From positions 532,096 to 596,095 of the forward strand of contig NZ_MTQO01000050.1 in the NCBI RefSeq assembly GCF_001984155.1: a stretch of DNA of 64,000 nucleotides. Reading direction: 5' to 3'. How positions within the stretch are numbered: the first letter of the stretch is position 1; each line of letters opens with the position of its first letter. Under the pieces are notes generated by a model that did no database searches, was not told the DNA's origin, and saw only the letters and a list, made by a program, of their open reading frames with translations. Shown one piece after another: positions 1 to 7,893 of this stretch. This DNA is from Actinosynnema sp. ALI-1.44. Its GTDB lineage: Bacteria > Actinomycetota > Actinomycetes > Mycobacteriales > Pseudonocardiaceae. The position numbers and the translations under genes were made by a program.

Positions 1-1
1 G

Positions 2-685
2 ACGGCCACCTGGATCGCCCTCGGCGGGAAGTCGCTGGCCACCGAAGGCACGTCGATGGGCCGTGAGCTGGACTCCGGCGACGTCGACGCGGCACGCAAG
101 CGTTTGCCCAACCTCTGCGGCCGTGACCCGCAGGCCCTCGACGCGACCGCGCTGGCCCGGGCCACCGTCGAATCCGTGGCGGAGAACACATCAGACGCCG
201 TCGTCGCGCCGCTGTTCTGGGGTGCGGTGTTCGGCGTGCCGGGACTGCTCGGATACCGAGCGGTGAACACCATGGACGCCATGGTCGGCCATCGCTCGCC
301 GCGCTACCGCAACTTCGGCTGGGCCTCCGCGCGGCTGGACGACGTGGTGAACCTGCTGCCAGCCCGCGCGGCGGCGGCGCTGACCGTGGCGGGTGCCCCG
401 GTCGTCGGCGGCTCGGCGCAAGGCGCGTGGCACGCGTGGCAGCGGGACGCGACCGCCCACCCGAGCCCGAACGCGGGCCGGGTCGAAGCGGCGTTCGCCG
501 GGGCGCTGGAGATTCGCCTGGGCGGGCGAACCGTGTACTCGTACGGCGTGGAGGAACGACCGGTCCTCGGAACAGGCCGTAGCCCCGACGCCGGACACGT
601 CACGCGTGCGGTCGAACTTTCCCGTGTGGTCGGTGCCATGGCCAGTGCGGCCGCGGCCGTCGCCGCCGTGTTCAGCAGGCGCTGA
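2..685 (+). CDS. cobD: Adenosylcobinamide-phosphate synthase CobD/CbiB, C-terminal part
   Basis: The gene is cut by the window edge; 227 C-terminal residues are visible, in frame from base 2. CobD is an inner-membrane enzyme that joins the aminopropanol arm to adenosylcobyric acid in cobalamin synthesis. Family signatures visible are TATWIALGGKSL, LARATVESVAENTSDAVVAPLFW and YRAVNTMDAMVGHR, followed by the hydrophobic FGWASARLDDVVNLLPARA stretch. The neighbours SURF1, ptpA and a CobC-like aminotransferase match the M. tuberculosis Rv2236c region, which supports the call. The C-terminal helix is alanine-rich. No frameshift is seen. Confidence 0.93.
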   Translation, partial: TATWIALGGKSLATEGTSMGRELDSGDVDAARKRLPNLCGRDPQALDATALARATVESVAENTSDAVVAPLFWGAVFGVPGLLGYRAVNTMDAMVGHRSPRYRNFGWASARLDDVVNLLPARAAAALTVAGAPVVGGSAQGAWHAWQRDATAHPSPNAGRVEAAFAGALEIRLGGRTVYSYGVEERPVLGTGRSPDAGHVTRAVELSRVVGAMASAAAAVAAVFSRR

Positions 686-789
686 CCAGCCCCTTCGGGC
701 GAGGTCACTGTCCTGAGTGGGCAACTCGGCCGAAGCGCGCCGAATCCCCGGCGCGGCCGTCTACGATGACCGGCGATCGGGGAGGGCAG

Positions 790-1653
790 ATGGAGCCGTG
801 GGGCATCTCAGGGCCGCTTTTCCTCTGGCTGTACGCCGGGGGAGTGGTGGTCGCGTTCACGCTCGGGTGGATGCTGCGCAAGGCGATCTGGCGCTCCGGC
901 CCGCCTGCCGAGCCGATGGGTGTCGAGGAAGTCGCCTTCATGCGCGGCGGTCCCGTCCGGGTGGTCGACGTGGCGCTCGCGCAGCTGCTGCAGACCGGCG
1001 CCGTGCGCGCCCAGCGCTCCGGGATCCTGTCGGCGACCGGAACCCCCGGCCGCACCGAGCTCGAACGGGCGATCGTCGACCTGCTCCGCCGGGGACCCGA
1101 GCACGCCCGCACAGTCAAGGCCAAGCTGCGCAGGCACAGCTCGATCAAGGCGGTCCGCGCCTCGCTGCAGTCCCGTGGCCTGCTCAAGCCGGACTCGTTC
1201 ACCCAGATCTCCGTGGTGCACCTGCCGGTGCTGGTGGTCTTCGGCATCGGCATCGCGCGGTTCGTCAACGGCGTCAACCTCAACCGCCCGGTCGAGATGC
1301 TCTTCATCTTCCTGCTCGGCACCACCGTGATCCTGCTGTTCCGGTGGTGGCAGGTCGGCAAGCACAGCGAGACCCAGGCAGGCACGAAGTTCCAGCGCGA
1401 CCTGCGCAGCCACCGGACGGACGCGAGCCTGCGGCTGCCCGTGGTCGCGCTGACCGGCGTGGCCGGGATGGTCGCGTTGGGCGGACTGGCGGCCTTCCCC
1501 GACGAGACGGTCTCAGTGGCACTGGCCACGTCGGACCCGTACCGGTGGACGGGTGGCGGTGGCTCGTCCTCCTCGGACTCGTCCTCATCGAGCAGCAGCT
1601 GCAGCTCGTCCTCGTCATGCAGCAGCGGCGGCGGAAGCAGTTGCGGCGGCTGA
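790..1653 (+). CDS. TIGR04222-type membrane protein with Ser/Cys/Gly-rich tail
   Basis: A 287-residue membrane protein of unknown function. The start at 790 is preferred because GGAGGG lies just upstream (781-786); an in-frame ATG at 766 lacks a ribosome site. It has an N-terminal membrane segment (about residues 5-25), a soluble domain of about 110 residues containing a small-helix region (GTPGRTELERAIVDLLRRG), then three further hydrophobic segments. The last 35 residues are almost only Ser, Cys and Gly, with alternating SSCSS and GGGSS blocks, as in TIGR04222 proteins of actinomycetes. Such low-complexity Cys-rich tails are characteristic but have no known role. It is convergent with the SURF1 gene. 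Confidence 0.72.
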   Translation: MEPWGISGPLFLWLYAGGVVVAFTLGWMLRKAIWRSGPPAEPMGVEEVAFMRGGPVRVVDVALAQLLQTGAVRAQRSGILSATGTPGRTELERAIVDLLRRGPEHARTVKAKLRRHSSIKAVRASLQSRGLLKPDSFTQISVVHLPVLVVFGIGIARFVNGVNLNRPVEMLFIFLLGTTVILLFRWWQVGKHSETQAGTKFQRDLRSHRTDASLRLPVVALTGVAGMVALGGLAAFPDETVSVALATSDPYRWTGGGGSSSSDSSSSSSSCSSSSSCSSGGGSSCGG

Positions 1654-1657
1654 AAAA

Positions 1658-1705
1658 CCTCGTGAGCGGTTGGACGGGTTAGAGCCCGGTTGACCACTCA
1701 CGAGG
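1658..1705. terminator. Bidirectional hairpin between convergent genes
   Basis: CCTCGTGAG at 1658-1666 pairs with CTCACGAGG at 1697-1705, and an inner CGGG/CCCG stem adds to it. The hairpin lies between the stop of the TIGR04222-type gene (1653) and the stop of the SURF1 gene (1698-1700), so it can end transcripts from both sides. No U-tract follows, as is usual in this GC range. Confidence 0.6.
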
Positions 1706-2489
1706 GGTTGAGGGCACGTTCGGAGGCTTCCTCTTCGGCGACCATCTCCGCCACGGACCGCCTGCGCGGGCGCTCGGTGGACAAGGTGCCGCCGGGCAGC
1801 AACTCACGCCACGTGAAGTACAGCCAGCCCAGGATGGCCATCGCGCCGAACGCGATCCACTGCAGCGCGTAGGAGAAGTACGGGCCCGCGTCGAGCTCGG
1901 GCAGCGGCAGCGGGCCGAGTACACCGGGTGTCCTGAGCTCCAGCTGGAGGTAGCCCGGCTCGATCGTCACGCCGGTGGAGCGGGCGACCATCCGCGAGTC
2001 GACCTTCCACGCCTGGCGCTTGCCGCTCTCGTCGGTGAACGCGTCCCGGTTCTCCGAGTCCGTCTCGTCGGCGCGTTGTCGTCCCAGCAGCTGGACCTGA
2101 CCGGCAGGCGGTGCCGCGTAGCTCGGCACCCGCGACTGCTCCGGGCGCAGGAAACCACGGTCGACCAGCACGATCCTGCCGTCGGTCAGCCGGAACGGGA
2201 CCGTCACCTCGTACGCGGGCTCACCCTGCACGGTCCGCAGCCGCGCGATGACCTCGTGCTGCGGGAGGAACTCGCCGGTGGCGGTGACCAGGCGCCACTC
2301 CTTGATGCCCGGCCGCCAGGGCTCCGGCGGCGCGGTCCGGGAGGCCGTGATCTCGTCGTTCTGGGTCTTGCGGGCCTCGTGCCGGTGGAACTGCCACGGC
2401 GCGAGCAGCGCGAAACACGCCGCGGCGAAGACGATCACCAACGCCGTGAGTCCCAGCCACCCGGGCTGGAGCAGGTTCCGCAGTCGCAC
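1698..2489 (-). CDS. SURF1 family cytochrome oxidase biogenesis protein
   Basis: A 263-residue protein with the SURF1 plan: an N-terminal membrane helix (LTALVIVFAAACFALLAPWQ followed by FHR), a periplasm-facing domain, and a second helix near residue 210 (SYALQWIAFGAMAILGWLYF). SURF1 proteins help assemble the haem a3/CuB centre of aa3 oxidase. Family motifs GEFLPQHEV, VTVPFRLTDGRIVLVDRGF and GPYFSYALQW are visible. An upstream in-frame ATG at 2576 would run into the divergent ridA gene, so the GTG at 2489 (GGTGGGG just upstream) is chosen; the GTG at 2492 is equally possible. The position beside cobD matches Rv2235 in M. tuberculosis. Confidence 0.85.
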   Translation of the reverse strand: MRLRNLLQPGWLGLTALVIVFAAACFALLAPWQFHRHEARKTQNDEITASRTAPPEPWRPGIKEWRLVTATGEFLPQHEVIARLRTVQGEPAYEVTVPFRLTDGRIVLVDRGFLRPEQSRVPSYAAPPAGQVQLLGRQRADETDSENRDAFTDESGKRQAWKVDSRMVARSTGVTIEPGYLQLELRTPGVLGPLPLPELDAGPYFSYALQWIAFGAMAILGWLYFTWRELLPGGTLSTERPRRRSVAEMVAEEEASERALNPS

Positions 2490-2556
2490 CACCCCACCGT
2501 AACCGGCCGGGTGAAACTCGCTCGAACCCGACCGGTTTTGCGGCGATGATCCACGC

Positions 2557-2955
2557 ATGGGGATCACGCGGATCAATCCGCCCGAGTTGCACCAGACACC
2601 CGGCTACCACCACATCACCATCGCCGAGACCGGCCGTACCGCCTACCTGGCCGGTCAGTGCCCGCTCGACAAGGAAGGAAACGTCGTCGAGGGCGGCCTG
2701 CACGCCCAGATCGAGGCCGTCGCGGCCAACGCGCTCACCGCGCTGGCCGCCGTGGGCGCCAAACCAAGCGATGTCGTCCGCACGCACATCTACGTCGTCA
2801 GCACCGGCGGTGTCTCCCTTGGCGACGCCTGGGCGAAGCTCAACGAGTCCGTCATCGCCGAGGCCTTCACCACAGCCAGCACGCTGCTCGGCGTCGCCCA
2901 GCTCGGCTTCGCCGGGCAGCTGATCGAAGTCGACCTCACCGCAGCGCTGCCCTAG
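2557..2955 (+). CDS. RidA/YjgF/YER057c family protein
   Basis: A 132-residue protein of the RidA superfamily, small trimeric cytosolic enzymes. Classical members hydrolyse reactive enamine/imine intermediates released by PLP enzymes. Visible features are the TAYLAGQCPLDKEGNVVEGG segment, the repeated QIEAVAANALTALAAVGAKPSDVVRTHIYVV core, and a C-terminal GQLIEVDLTAAL strand. The canonical catalytic Arg region of RidA reads RTHIYVV here; the usual C-terminal E of the ligand pocket appears as LIEVDLTA. Substrate is not determinable. It is divergent from the SURF1 gene and its last 20 bases overlap the convergent fructosamine kinase gene. Confidence 0.85.
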   Translation: MGITRINPPELHQTPGYHHITIAETGRTAYLAGQCPLDKEGNVVEGGLHAQIEAVAANALTALAAVGAKPSDVVRTHIYVVSTGGVSLGDAWAKLNESVIAEAFTTASTLLGVAQLGFAGQLIEVDLTAALP

Positions 2956-3760
2956 CCGCCGACAGCGCCTGGCCGGCGTAACCACCGCCGAACAACACCG
3001 TGTGCACGAGCAGCGGGAACATCTGGTGCAGCGGAACGCGGGACTGCCAGCCAGACGCCAGGGGATAGACCTCCTGGTACGCGCCGAGCACCCGGTCCAG
3101 CATCGGGCAGCCGAACAGCTGCAGCATGGCCAGGTCGGTCTCGCGGTGCCCGCCGTGCGCGGCCGGGTCGATCAGCCAGGCCCGGCCGTCCGTCGCCCAG
3201 TGCACGTTGCCGGACCAGAGGTCGCCGTGCAGTCGCGCGGGCGGCTCCTCGGGCACCAGGTCGGCGAGCCGGGAGCACACGGCCTCGAACGGCGCCCATG
3301 GCAGCGTGGTGCGTCGCACGTACGGCTCGATCCGTTGCGCGGCGTAGAACTCCGGCCACGACGGCACCGGCTGGTTGAACATCGGCGCGAGGCCGATCCA
3401 CGCGTCCGCGGGACCGTCTGGTGGCGCGGCGCCGAAAGCGGGCGCACCGGCCAGGTGCAGCCGCGCGAGGCCACGCCCGAACTCCTCCGCGCCGACGGGC
3501 TGACCGGGCTCCACCTGCTCGATGATCAGCCAGTGTTCGCTGTGCGCGCGTACCGCGGGCACGGGCACGACGCCCGGTTCGGCGAGCCACTCCAGCGACT
3601 TGGCCTCGGCCAGGACCGCCGAGACCTGGGAGTGCCGTTTGGCCACGACGAGGTCGCCGTCGGCGAGTTCGACCTCGTACACCGAGCCGCCGAGCCGGTG
3701 CGCCGCCGTGGCCTCGACGCCGGTCAGCTCGGTCGCCGCCTCAAGCGCGGCCGAGCTCAC
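2936..3760 (-). CDS. Fructosamine kinase family protein
   Basis: A 274-residue protein of the fructosamine-3-kinase/aminoglycoside-phosphotransferase fold. These enzymes phosphorylate ketosamine adducts on proteins or free amines so that the sugar is released. The catalytic loop LHGDLWSGNVHW and the metal-binding WLIDPAAHGGHRETDLAM (DFG equivalent) are both present, with the adenine-pocket segment HWLIIEQVEPG. Length is slightly below the usual 285-300 residues. The start overlaps the 3' end of the upstream ptpA gene by 20 bases, so the two are probably translated from one message. A tyrosine phosphatase next to a fructosamine kinase is a known actinobacterial pairing and hints at coupled repair or signalling, which is inference. 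Confidence 0.87.
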   Translation of the reverse strand: MSSAALEAATELTGVEATAAHRLGGSVYEVELADGDLVVAKRHSQVSAVLAEAKSLEWLAEPGVVPVPAVRAHSEHWLIIEQVEPGQPVGAEEFGRGLARLHLAGAPAFGAAPPDGPADAWIGLAPMFNQPVPSWPEFYAAQRIEPYVRRTTLPWAPFEAVCSRLADLVPEEPPARLHGDLWSGNVHWATDGRAWLIDPAAHGGHRETDLAMLQLFGCPMLDRVLGAYQEVYPLASGWQSRVPLHQMFPLLVHTVLFGGGYAGQALSAARAALR

Positions 3761-4217
3761 CCTTGACCCATTCGACCAGGCCGGGTGTGGCCGCCTCGAC
3801 CATTCCGAGAACGATCACGAAGCCGTCGTTGCCGCCGTAGTACGGGTCGGGGACGTCCAGGTCGCCGGTCGCGGCCGGGTCGAACGAGCGGAACAGCCGG
3901 ATCCGCGACGGGTCGTCGGCCATCCGGCGCAGGTCGTCGGCGTGTCCCGAGTCCATCGCCAGCAGCAGGTCGGCGTCCAGGTGCCTGGCGCCCACCTGAG
4001 CCGCGACGTGTGCGGTCGGGTAGCCGTGGTCGAGCAGGACCTTCTGCGTCCTCGGGTCCGCCGCGTCACCGACGTGCCAGCTGCCGGTGCCCGCGCTGGT
4101 GACCTCGACCCCGTCGAGCCCTTCGCGGCGCAGGTGTTCACGGACGACGATCGCGGCCATCGGTGACCGGCAGATGTTGCCGGTGCAGACAAAGGACAGG
4201 TGCACGACGGACAACAT
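3741..4217 (-). CDS. ptpA: Low-molecular-weight protein-tyrosine phosphatase (PtpA-like)
   Basis: A 158-residue protein that begins MLSVVHLSFVCTGNICRSPMAA, containing the complete P-loop signature C-x5-R-S (CTGNICRS) near the N-terminus. The general acid motif DPYYGG (DPYxG) is present near residue 125. Both catalytic elements are therefore intact, and length fits the 150-165 residue family. In mycobacteria PtpA is secreted and acts on host proteins; here a cytosolic phosphotyrosine role is more likely. The start at 4217 is chosen over in-frame upstream codons (4325) because those overlap the divergent aminotransferase gene. The kinase gene follows with a 20-base overlap. Confidence 0.93.
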   Translation of the reverse strand: MLSVVHLSFVCTGNICRSPMAAIVVREHLRREGLDGVEVTSAGTGSWHVGDAADPRTQKVLLDHGYPTAHVAAQVGARHLDADLLLAMDSGHADDLRRMADDPSRIRLFRSFDPAATGDLDVPDPYYGGNDGFVIVLGMVEAATPGLVEWVKGELGRA

Positions 4218-4242
4218 TACCCAGTTCCTTACAATCCTCGCG

Positions 4243-5262
4243 ATGACCAGCGAGAATCCCGGTGAGAACCTGAGCCACCACGGCGACAGGGACATGGCGC
4301 CCGGCATGGTGGACTTCGCGGTCAACGTGTGGCTGCCCGCCCCGCCGCGCTGGCTGCGTGACCGGCTGGCCGCCGCGTTGGATCGGCTCGCTGCCTACCC
4401 GTCGGCCGAAGACGACCGCATGGCGCGGGAAGCAGTGGCTCGGCGGCACGGCCGTTCCCCGGACGAAGTCCTGGTGCTCAACGGATCCGCCGAGGGGTTC
4501 GCGCTGCTGCCGAACCTGCGGCCGCGGCTGGCCGCGGTCGTGCACCCGTCGTTCACCGAACCCGAGGTCGCGCTGCGCACCGCAGGCGTTCCCGTCCACC
4601 GGGTCATGCTCGACGGCGACTACGTGCTGCGGCCCGAGCGGGTTCCGGCCGAGGCCGACATGGTCGTGATCGGCAACCCGACCAACCCGACGTCCGTCAC
4701 GCACCCCGCCGCGCTGATCAGGCAACTCGCCGCGCCGGGGCGGTTGATCGTGGTGGACGAGGCGTTCATGGACGCGATCCCCGGCGAACCGGAGTCCCTG
4801 GCCGGCGAGCCGGGTGCCCTGGTGTTCCGCAGCCTGACCAAGACGTGGGGGCTCGCCGGGCTGCGCGCCGGTTACGTGCTCGGCGACCCGCGAACCCTGG
4901 CCCGGCTGGCGTTTGACCGTCCACAGTGGCCTGTCGGGACGCTGGTGCTTGAGGCCGTCGCGGCGTGTTGCTCGCCCGGCGCGGTCGCCGAGGCGGAGGC
5001 GGAGGCCCGCGCGATCACCGGATACCGGGAGACGTTCGTGACCGCGTTGCGCGACGCCGGGATCGAGGTCGTCGCCGAGCCGACCGCGCCCTTCGTGCTC
5101 ATCCGGGTCGACGGCGGCGCGGCGGTCCGCGAGGCGCTGCGGGCGAAGAAGATCGCGGTCCGCCGGGGCGAGACGTTCCCCGGGCTGACGGCCGACCACA
5201 TCCGGCTGGCGGTCCGGCCGCCCGCGCAGACGGCGCCGTTGTTGAAGGAGTTCACCACGTGA
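4243..5262 (+). CDS. cobC: Rv2231c-type PLP-dependent aminotransferase (CobC/HisC-like)
   Basis: A 339-residue fold-type I PLP enzyme. The N-terminal GMVDFAVNVWLPAPPRWL matches the CobC-type DFxVNVxP opening. GNPTNPTS is the conserved Asn loop, VVDEAFMDA the PLP Asp strand, and SLTKTWGLAGLRAGYVLG holds the Schiff-base Lys. RLAVRPP near the end carries the carboxylate Arg. Homologues are annotated as CobC (L-threonine-O-3-phosphate decarboxylase) or as histidinol-phosphate-like aminotransferase, so cobD nearby supports a cobalamin role but does not prove it. The ATG at 4243 fits the alignment; longer in-frame starts overlap ptpA. Its stop overlaps the next start as GTGA. Confidence 0.9.
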   Translation: MTSENPGENLSHHGDRDMAPGMVDFAVNVWLPAPPRWLRDRLAAALDRLAAYPSAEDDRMAREAVARRHGRSPDEVLVLNGSAEGFALLPNLRPRLAAVVHPSFTEPEVALRTAGVPVHRVMLDGDYVLRPERVPAEADMVVIGNPTNPTSVTHPAALIRQLAAPGRLIVVDEAFMDAIPGEPESLAGEPGALVFRSLTKTWGLAGLRAGYVLGDPRTLARLAFDRPQWPVGTLVLEAVAACCSPGAVAEAEAEARAITGYRETFVTALRDAGIEVVAEPTAPFVLIRVDGGAAVREALRAKKIAVRRGETFPGLTADHIRLAVRPPAQTAPLLKEFTT

Positions 5263-6089
5263 TCACAGTTGGCCGAGTCGTCGCCGCGCTGGCGGCGGCC
5301 TACCCGCCCGAACTGGCCGAATCGTGGGACGCGATCGGCCTTGTCTGCGGCGACCCGGCCGAGGAGGTCCGACGCGCGCTGTTCTGCGTCGACCCAACGG
5401 AGTCCATAGTGGACGAAGCGGTCGAGCTCGGTGCCCAGCTGGTCGTCGCACACCACCCGCTGCTGCTGCGCGGCGTGCACGGCGTCCCCGCGAGCACGCC
5501 GAAGGGCGGCATCGTGCACCGGTTGATCCGCTCGGGCATCGCGTTGTACTGCGCGCACACCAACGCCGACTCGGCGTCCCCCGGTGTCTCGGACGCGCTG
5601 GCCGCGGCGATCGGGATCGTCGTCCGAGCGCCGCTGAGCCCGAAGGAACAGCCACACCTCGGCCTCGGCCGGATCGGTGACCTGCCCCGACCGGAGCCGT
5701 TCAGCGCGTTCGTGCAGCGCGTCGCGGACGCGTTGCCCGAGACCGCGTGGGGCGTCCGGGCGGCCGGTGACCCGGAGCGTCTGATCAGGACGGTCGCGGT
5801 CTGCGGCGGCGCGGGTGACTCGCTGCTCGGACAGGCCACCGCGGCCGGTGCGGACGCGTACGTCACCGCGGATCTGCGCCACCACGTCAGCGGCGAACAC
5901 ATCGACTCGGCCCCGCACGCGCCCGCGCTGGTCGACGTCTCGCACTGGGCCAGCGAGTGGCCGTGGTGCGACCAGGCGGCGGGCGTCGTGCGTGCCGCCT
6001 TCGGGGGTAACGTCGAAACCCACACATCTATCCGCCGCACCGATCCATGGACCCTCCGTGCGGCCAAGACGGGGAGGACCGCACGTTGA
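5259..6089 (+). CDS. NIF3-like dinuclear metal centre protein (Rv2230c-type)
   Basis: A 276-residue member of the NIF3/YbgI/DUF34 family, conserved ring-shaped metalloproteins, often described as GTP cyclohydrolase 1 type 2 homologues but of unsettled activity. Metal ligands are visible in VVAHHPLLLRG, YCAHTNAD and the C-terminal DVSHWASEW. GGAGDSLL is the family glycine turn. The GTG start at 5259 overlaps the previous stop (GTGA), with GGAG at 5247-5250. It belongs to a chain of four coupled genes (4243-7893) that matches Rv2231c-Rv2228c. Confidence 0.9.
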   Translation: MITVGRVVAALAAAYPPELAESWDAIGLVCGDPAEEVRRALFCVDPTESIVDEAVELGAQLVVAHHPLLLRGVHGVPASTPKGGIVHRLIRSGIALYCAHTNADSASPGVSDALAAAIGIVVRAPLSPKEQPHLGLGRIGDLPRPEPFSAFVQRVADALPETAWGVRAAGDPERLIRTVAVCGGAGDSLLGQATAAGADAYVTADLRHHVSGEHIDSAPHAPALVDVSHWASEWPWCDQAAGVVRAAFGGNVETHTSIRRTDPWTLRAAKTGRTAR

Positions 6090-6823
6090 AAGCCGACCCA
6101 GCCGTGCAACGCCGGCTGCTGGACCTCGCCGAGATCGACGCCGAACTGGCGCGAGTCGACCACCGCAGGCGCACCCTGCCGGAGATCGCCGAGATCAGCG
6201 CGGCGGAGCAGACGGCGCGGGCCAAGCGCGACGCGCAGGTCGCCGTCGCCACCCAGCTCGGCGACCTCGACCGCGAGGTCAAACGGCAGGAGAAGGAGAT
6301 CGACCAGGTCCGCGCCAGGGTGGAGCGGGACAACAAGCTGTTGCAGTCCGGCACGGTCGCGGCCAAGCAGATGACCGACCTCGAGCACGAGGTCGAGACG
6401 CTGCACCGCAGGCAGGGCGCGCTCGAGGACGACCTGCTCGAGCTGATGGAGCGGCGCGAGGCGCTGGAGATGGACGCGCAGCACGCGGACGTCGAACTGG
6501 CCAAGGCGGAAGCCGCGGTGGCCGACGCGACCGGGCGCCGGGACGAGGCCTTCGCCGACCTGGAAACCCAGGAGACCAGGGCAGCCGCGACCCGCAAGAC
6601 GATGCTGCCGCAGTTCCCCGAACCGCTGCTGGCCCTCTACAACCGGGTCCGCCAGCACAAGGGAACCGGCGCGGCGATGCTGCGCTCGCGGCGGTGCGGC
6701 GCGTGCCGTCTCGAACTGGACCGCGTGGTCATCTCGCAGATCAAGGCGGCGGCCGCGGACGAAGTGGTGACGTGTGAGGAGTGCGGCGCGATCCTGGTCC
6801 GAACGGCGGAGTCCGGGCTGTGA
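6086..6823 (+). CDS. C4-type zinc ribbon, coiled-coil protein (Rv2229c/CdsZ-type)
   Basis: A 245-residue protein: about 170 residues of antiparallel coiled coil (repeated E/R/A heptads, for example QEKEIDQVRARVERDNKLL), then a C-terminal zinc ribbon with CGAC and CEECGA pairs. Homologues form the DUF164/zf-RING_7 family, linked to nucleic-acid or protein binding. The chosen start is a TTG at 6086, which overlaps the NIF3 stop as TTGA and has GGGGAGG at 6071-6077. An in-frame ATG at 6047 is possible but would place 13 codons within the upstream gene. The stop overlaps the RNase HI start. Confidence 0.87.
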   Translation: MKADPAVQRRLLDLAEIDAELARVDHRRRTLPEIAEISAAEQTARAKRDAQVAVATQLGDLDREVKRQEKEIDQVRARVERDNKLLQSGTVAAKQMTDLEHEVETLHRRQGALEDDLLELMERREALEMDAQHADVELAKAEAAVADATGRRDEAFADLETQETRAAATRKTMLPQFPEPLLALYNRVRQHKGTGAAMLRSRRCGACRLELDRVVISQIKAAAADEVVTCEECGAILVRTAESGL

Positions 6824-7893
6824 AGGTCGTCGTCGAGGCCGACGGCGGGTCAAGGGGTAACCCGGGTCCCGCCGGGTACGGCGCGGTGGTCAGGGACGCG
6901 GCCAACGGTGAACTGCTGGCCGAGCGGGCCGAGGGAATCGGTGTGGCCACGAACAACGTGGCCGAGTACGGCGGCCTGATCGCCGGTCTGCGGGCCGCGG
7001 CGGCGGTCGGAGCGGACGAGGTCGAAGTACGGATGGACTCCAAGCTCGTGGTCGAGCAGATGTCCGGCCGCTGGCAGATCAAGCACCCCGCGCTGCGGCC
7101 GCTCGCCGCGCAGGCCCGTGACCTGGTCGCCACGTTCGACCGGGTCACGTTCGACTGGATTCCCCGTGAGCGCAACAAGGAAGCCGACCGGCTGGCCAAC
7201 GAGGCGATGGACGCGCAGGCGGCCCCGCACGTGTCCACCCCGGCGAAGTGGACCGGCGCGCAGGGCACGCCGACCCGGATGCTGTTGGTGCGCCATGGCC
7301 AGACGCCCATGTCGGTCGAACGCAGGTACTCCGGCCGGGGTGATGTGCCGCTGACCCCGTTGGGTGAGCGGCAGGCGCTCGCCGCTGCGGAGCGGGTGTC
7401 CGGAATGGACGTCGTGGACTCGTCGACGCCGATCGTCGCGTCGCCGCTGGGCCGTGCCCGGCAGACCGCGCAGGCGATCGCGGACGCGACCGGCGGCGGT
7501 GTCGACGTGCACAACGGCTTGACGGAAACGGATTTCGGCTCGTGGGAAGGGCTGACGTTCGCCGAAGCCGCCGAGCGGGACTCCGCGCTGCACGGTCGCT
7601 GGCTGTCGGACCCGTCAGTCCCGGCGCCGGGTGGCGAGAGCTTCGACGAGGTGCACCGGCGGGTGCGCAAGGTGCGTGACGAGCTGGTGACGGCCCACGA
7701 GGGCAAGACCGTCATCGTGGTCAGTCATGTCACGCCGATCAAATCGTTGCTGCGAATGGGGTTGGACGCCGGGCCGGCGCTGCTGTTCCGGCTGCACCTC
7801 GACCTGGCCTCGTTGTCCATAGTGGAGTTCTACCCGGACGGGAACGCCTCGGTCAGGCTGGTCAACGACATCTCACATCATCCCAGGTCGTGA
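6820..7893 (+). CDS. Bifunctional RNase HI / acid phosphatase (Rv2228c-type)
   Basis: A 357-residue two-domain enzyme. Residues 1-130 form an RNase HI domain with the catalytic carboxylates in EADGGSRGNPGPAGYG, NNVAEYGGL, RMDSKLV and the terminal NKEADRLAN; it cleaves RNA in RNA-DNA hybrids. Residues about 155-357 form a histidine phosphatase (CobC/alpha-ribazole phosphatase-like) domain with the RHGQTP motif, SPLGRARQTA, the ETDFGSWEGL acid and VVSHVTPIK. The fusion is typical of actinobacteria; in M. tuberculosis the phosphatase half supports cobalamin synthesis. The GTG start overlaps the previous stop. Its 3' end overlaps the convergent monooxygenase gene by 32 bases. Confidence 0.93.
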   Translation: MKVVVEADGGSRGNPGPAGYGAVVRDAANGELLAERAEGIGVATNNVAEYGGLIAGLRAAAAVGADEVEVRMDSKLVVEQMSGRWQIKHPALRPLAAQARDLVATFDRVTFDWIPRERNKEADRLANEAMDAQAAPHVSTPAKWTGAQGTPTRMLLVRHGQTPMSVERRYSGRGDVPLTPLGERQALAAAERVSGMDVVDSSTPIVASPLGRARQTAQAIADATGGGVDVHNGLTETDFGSWEGLTFAEAAERDSALHGRWLSDPSVPAPGGESFDEVHRRVRKVRDELVTAHEGKTVIVVSHVTPIKSLLRMGLDAGPALLFRLHLDLASLSIVEFYPDGNASVRLVNDISHHPRS

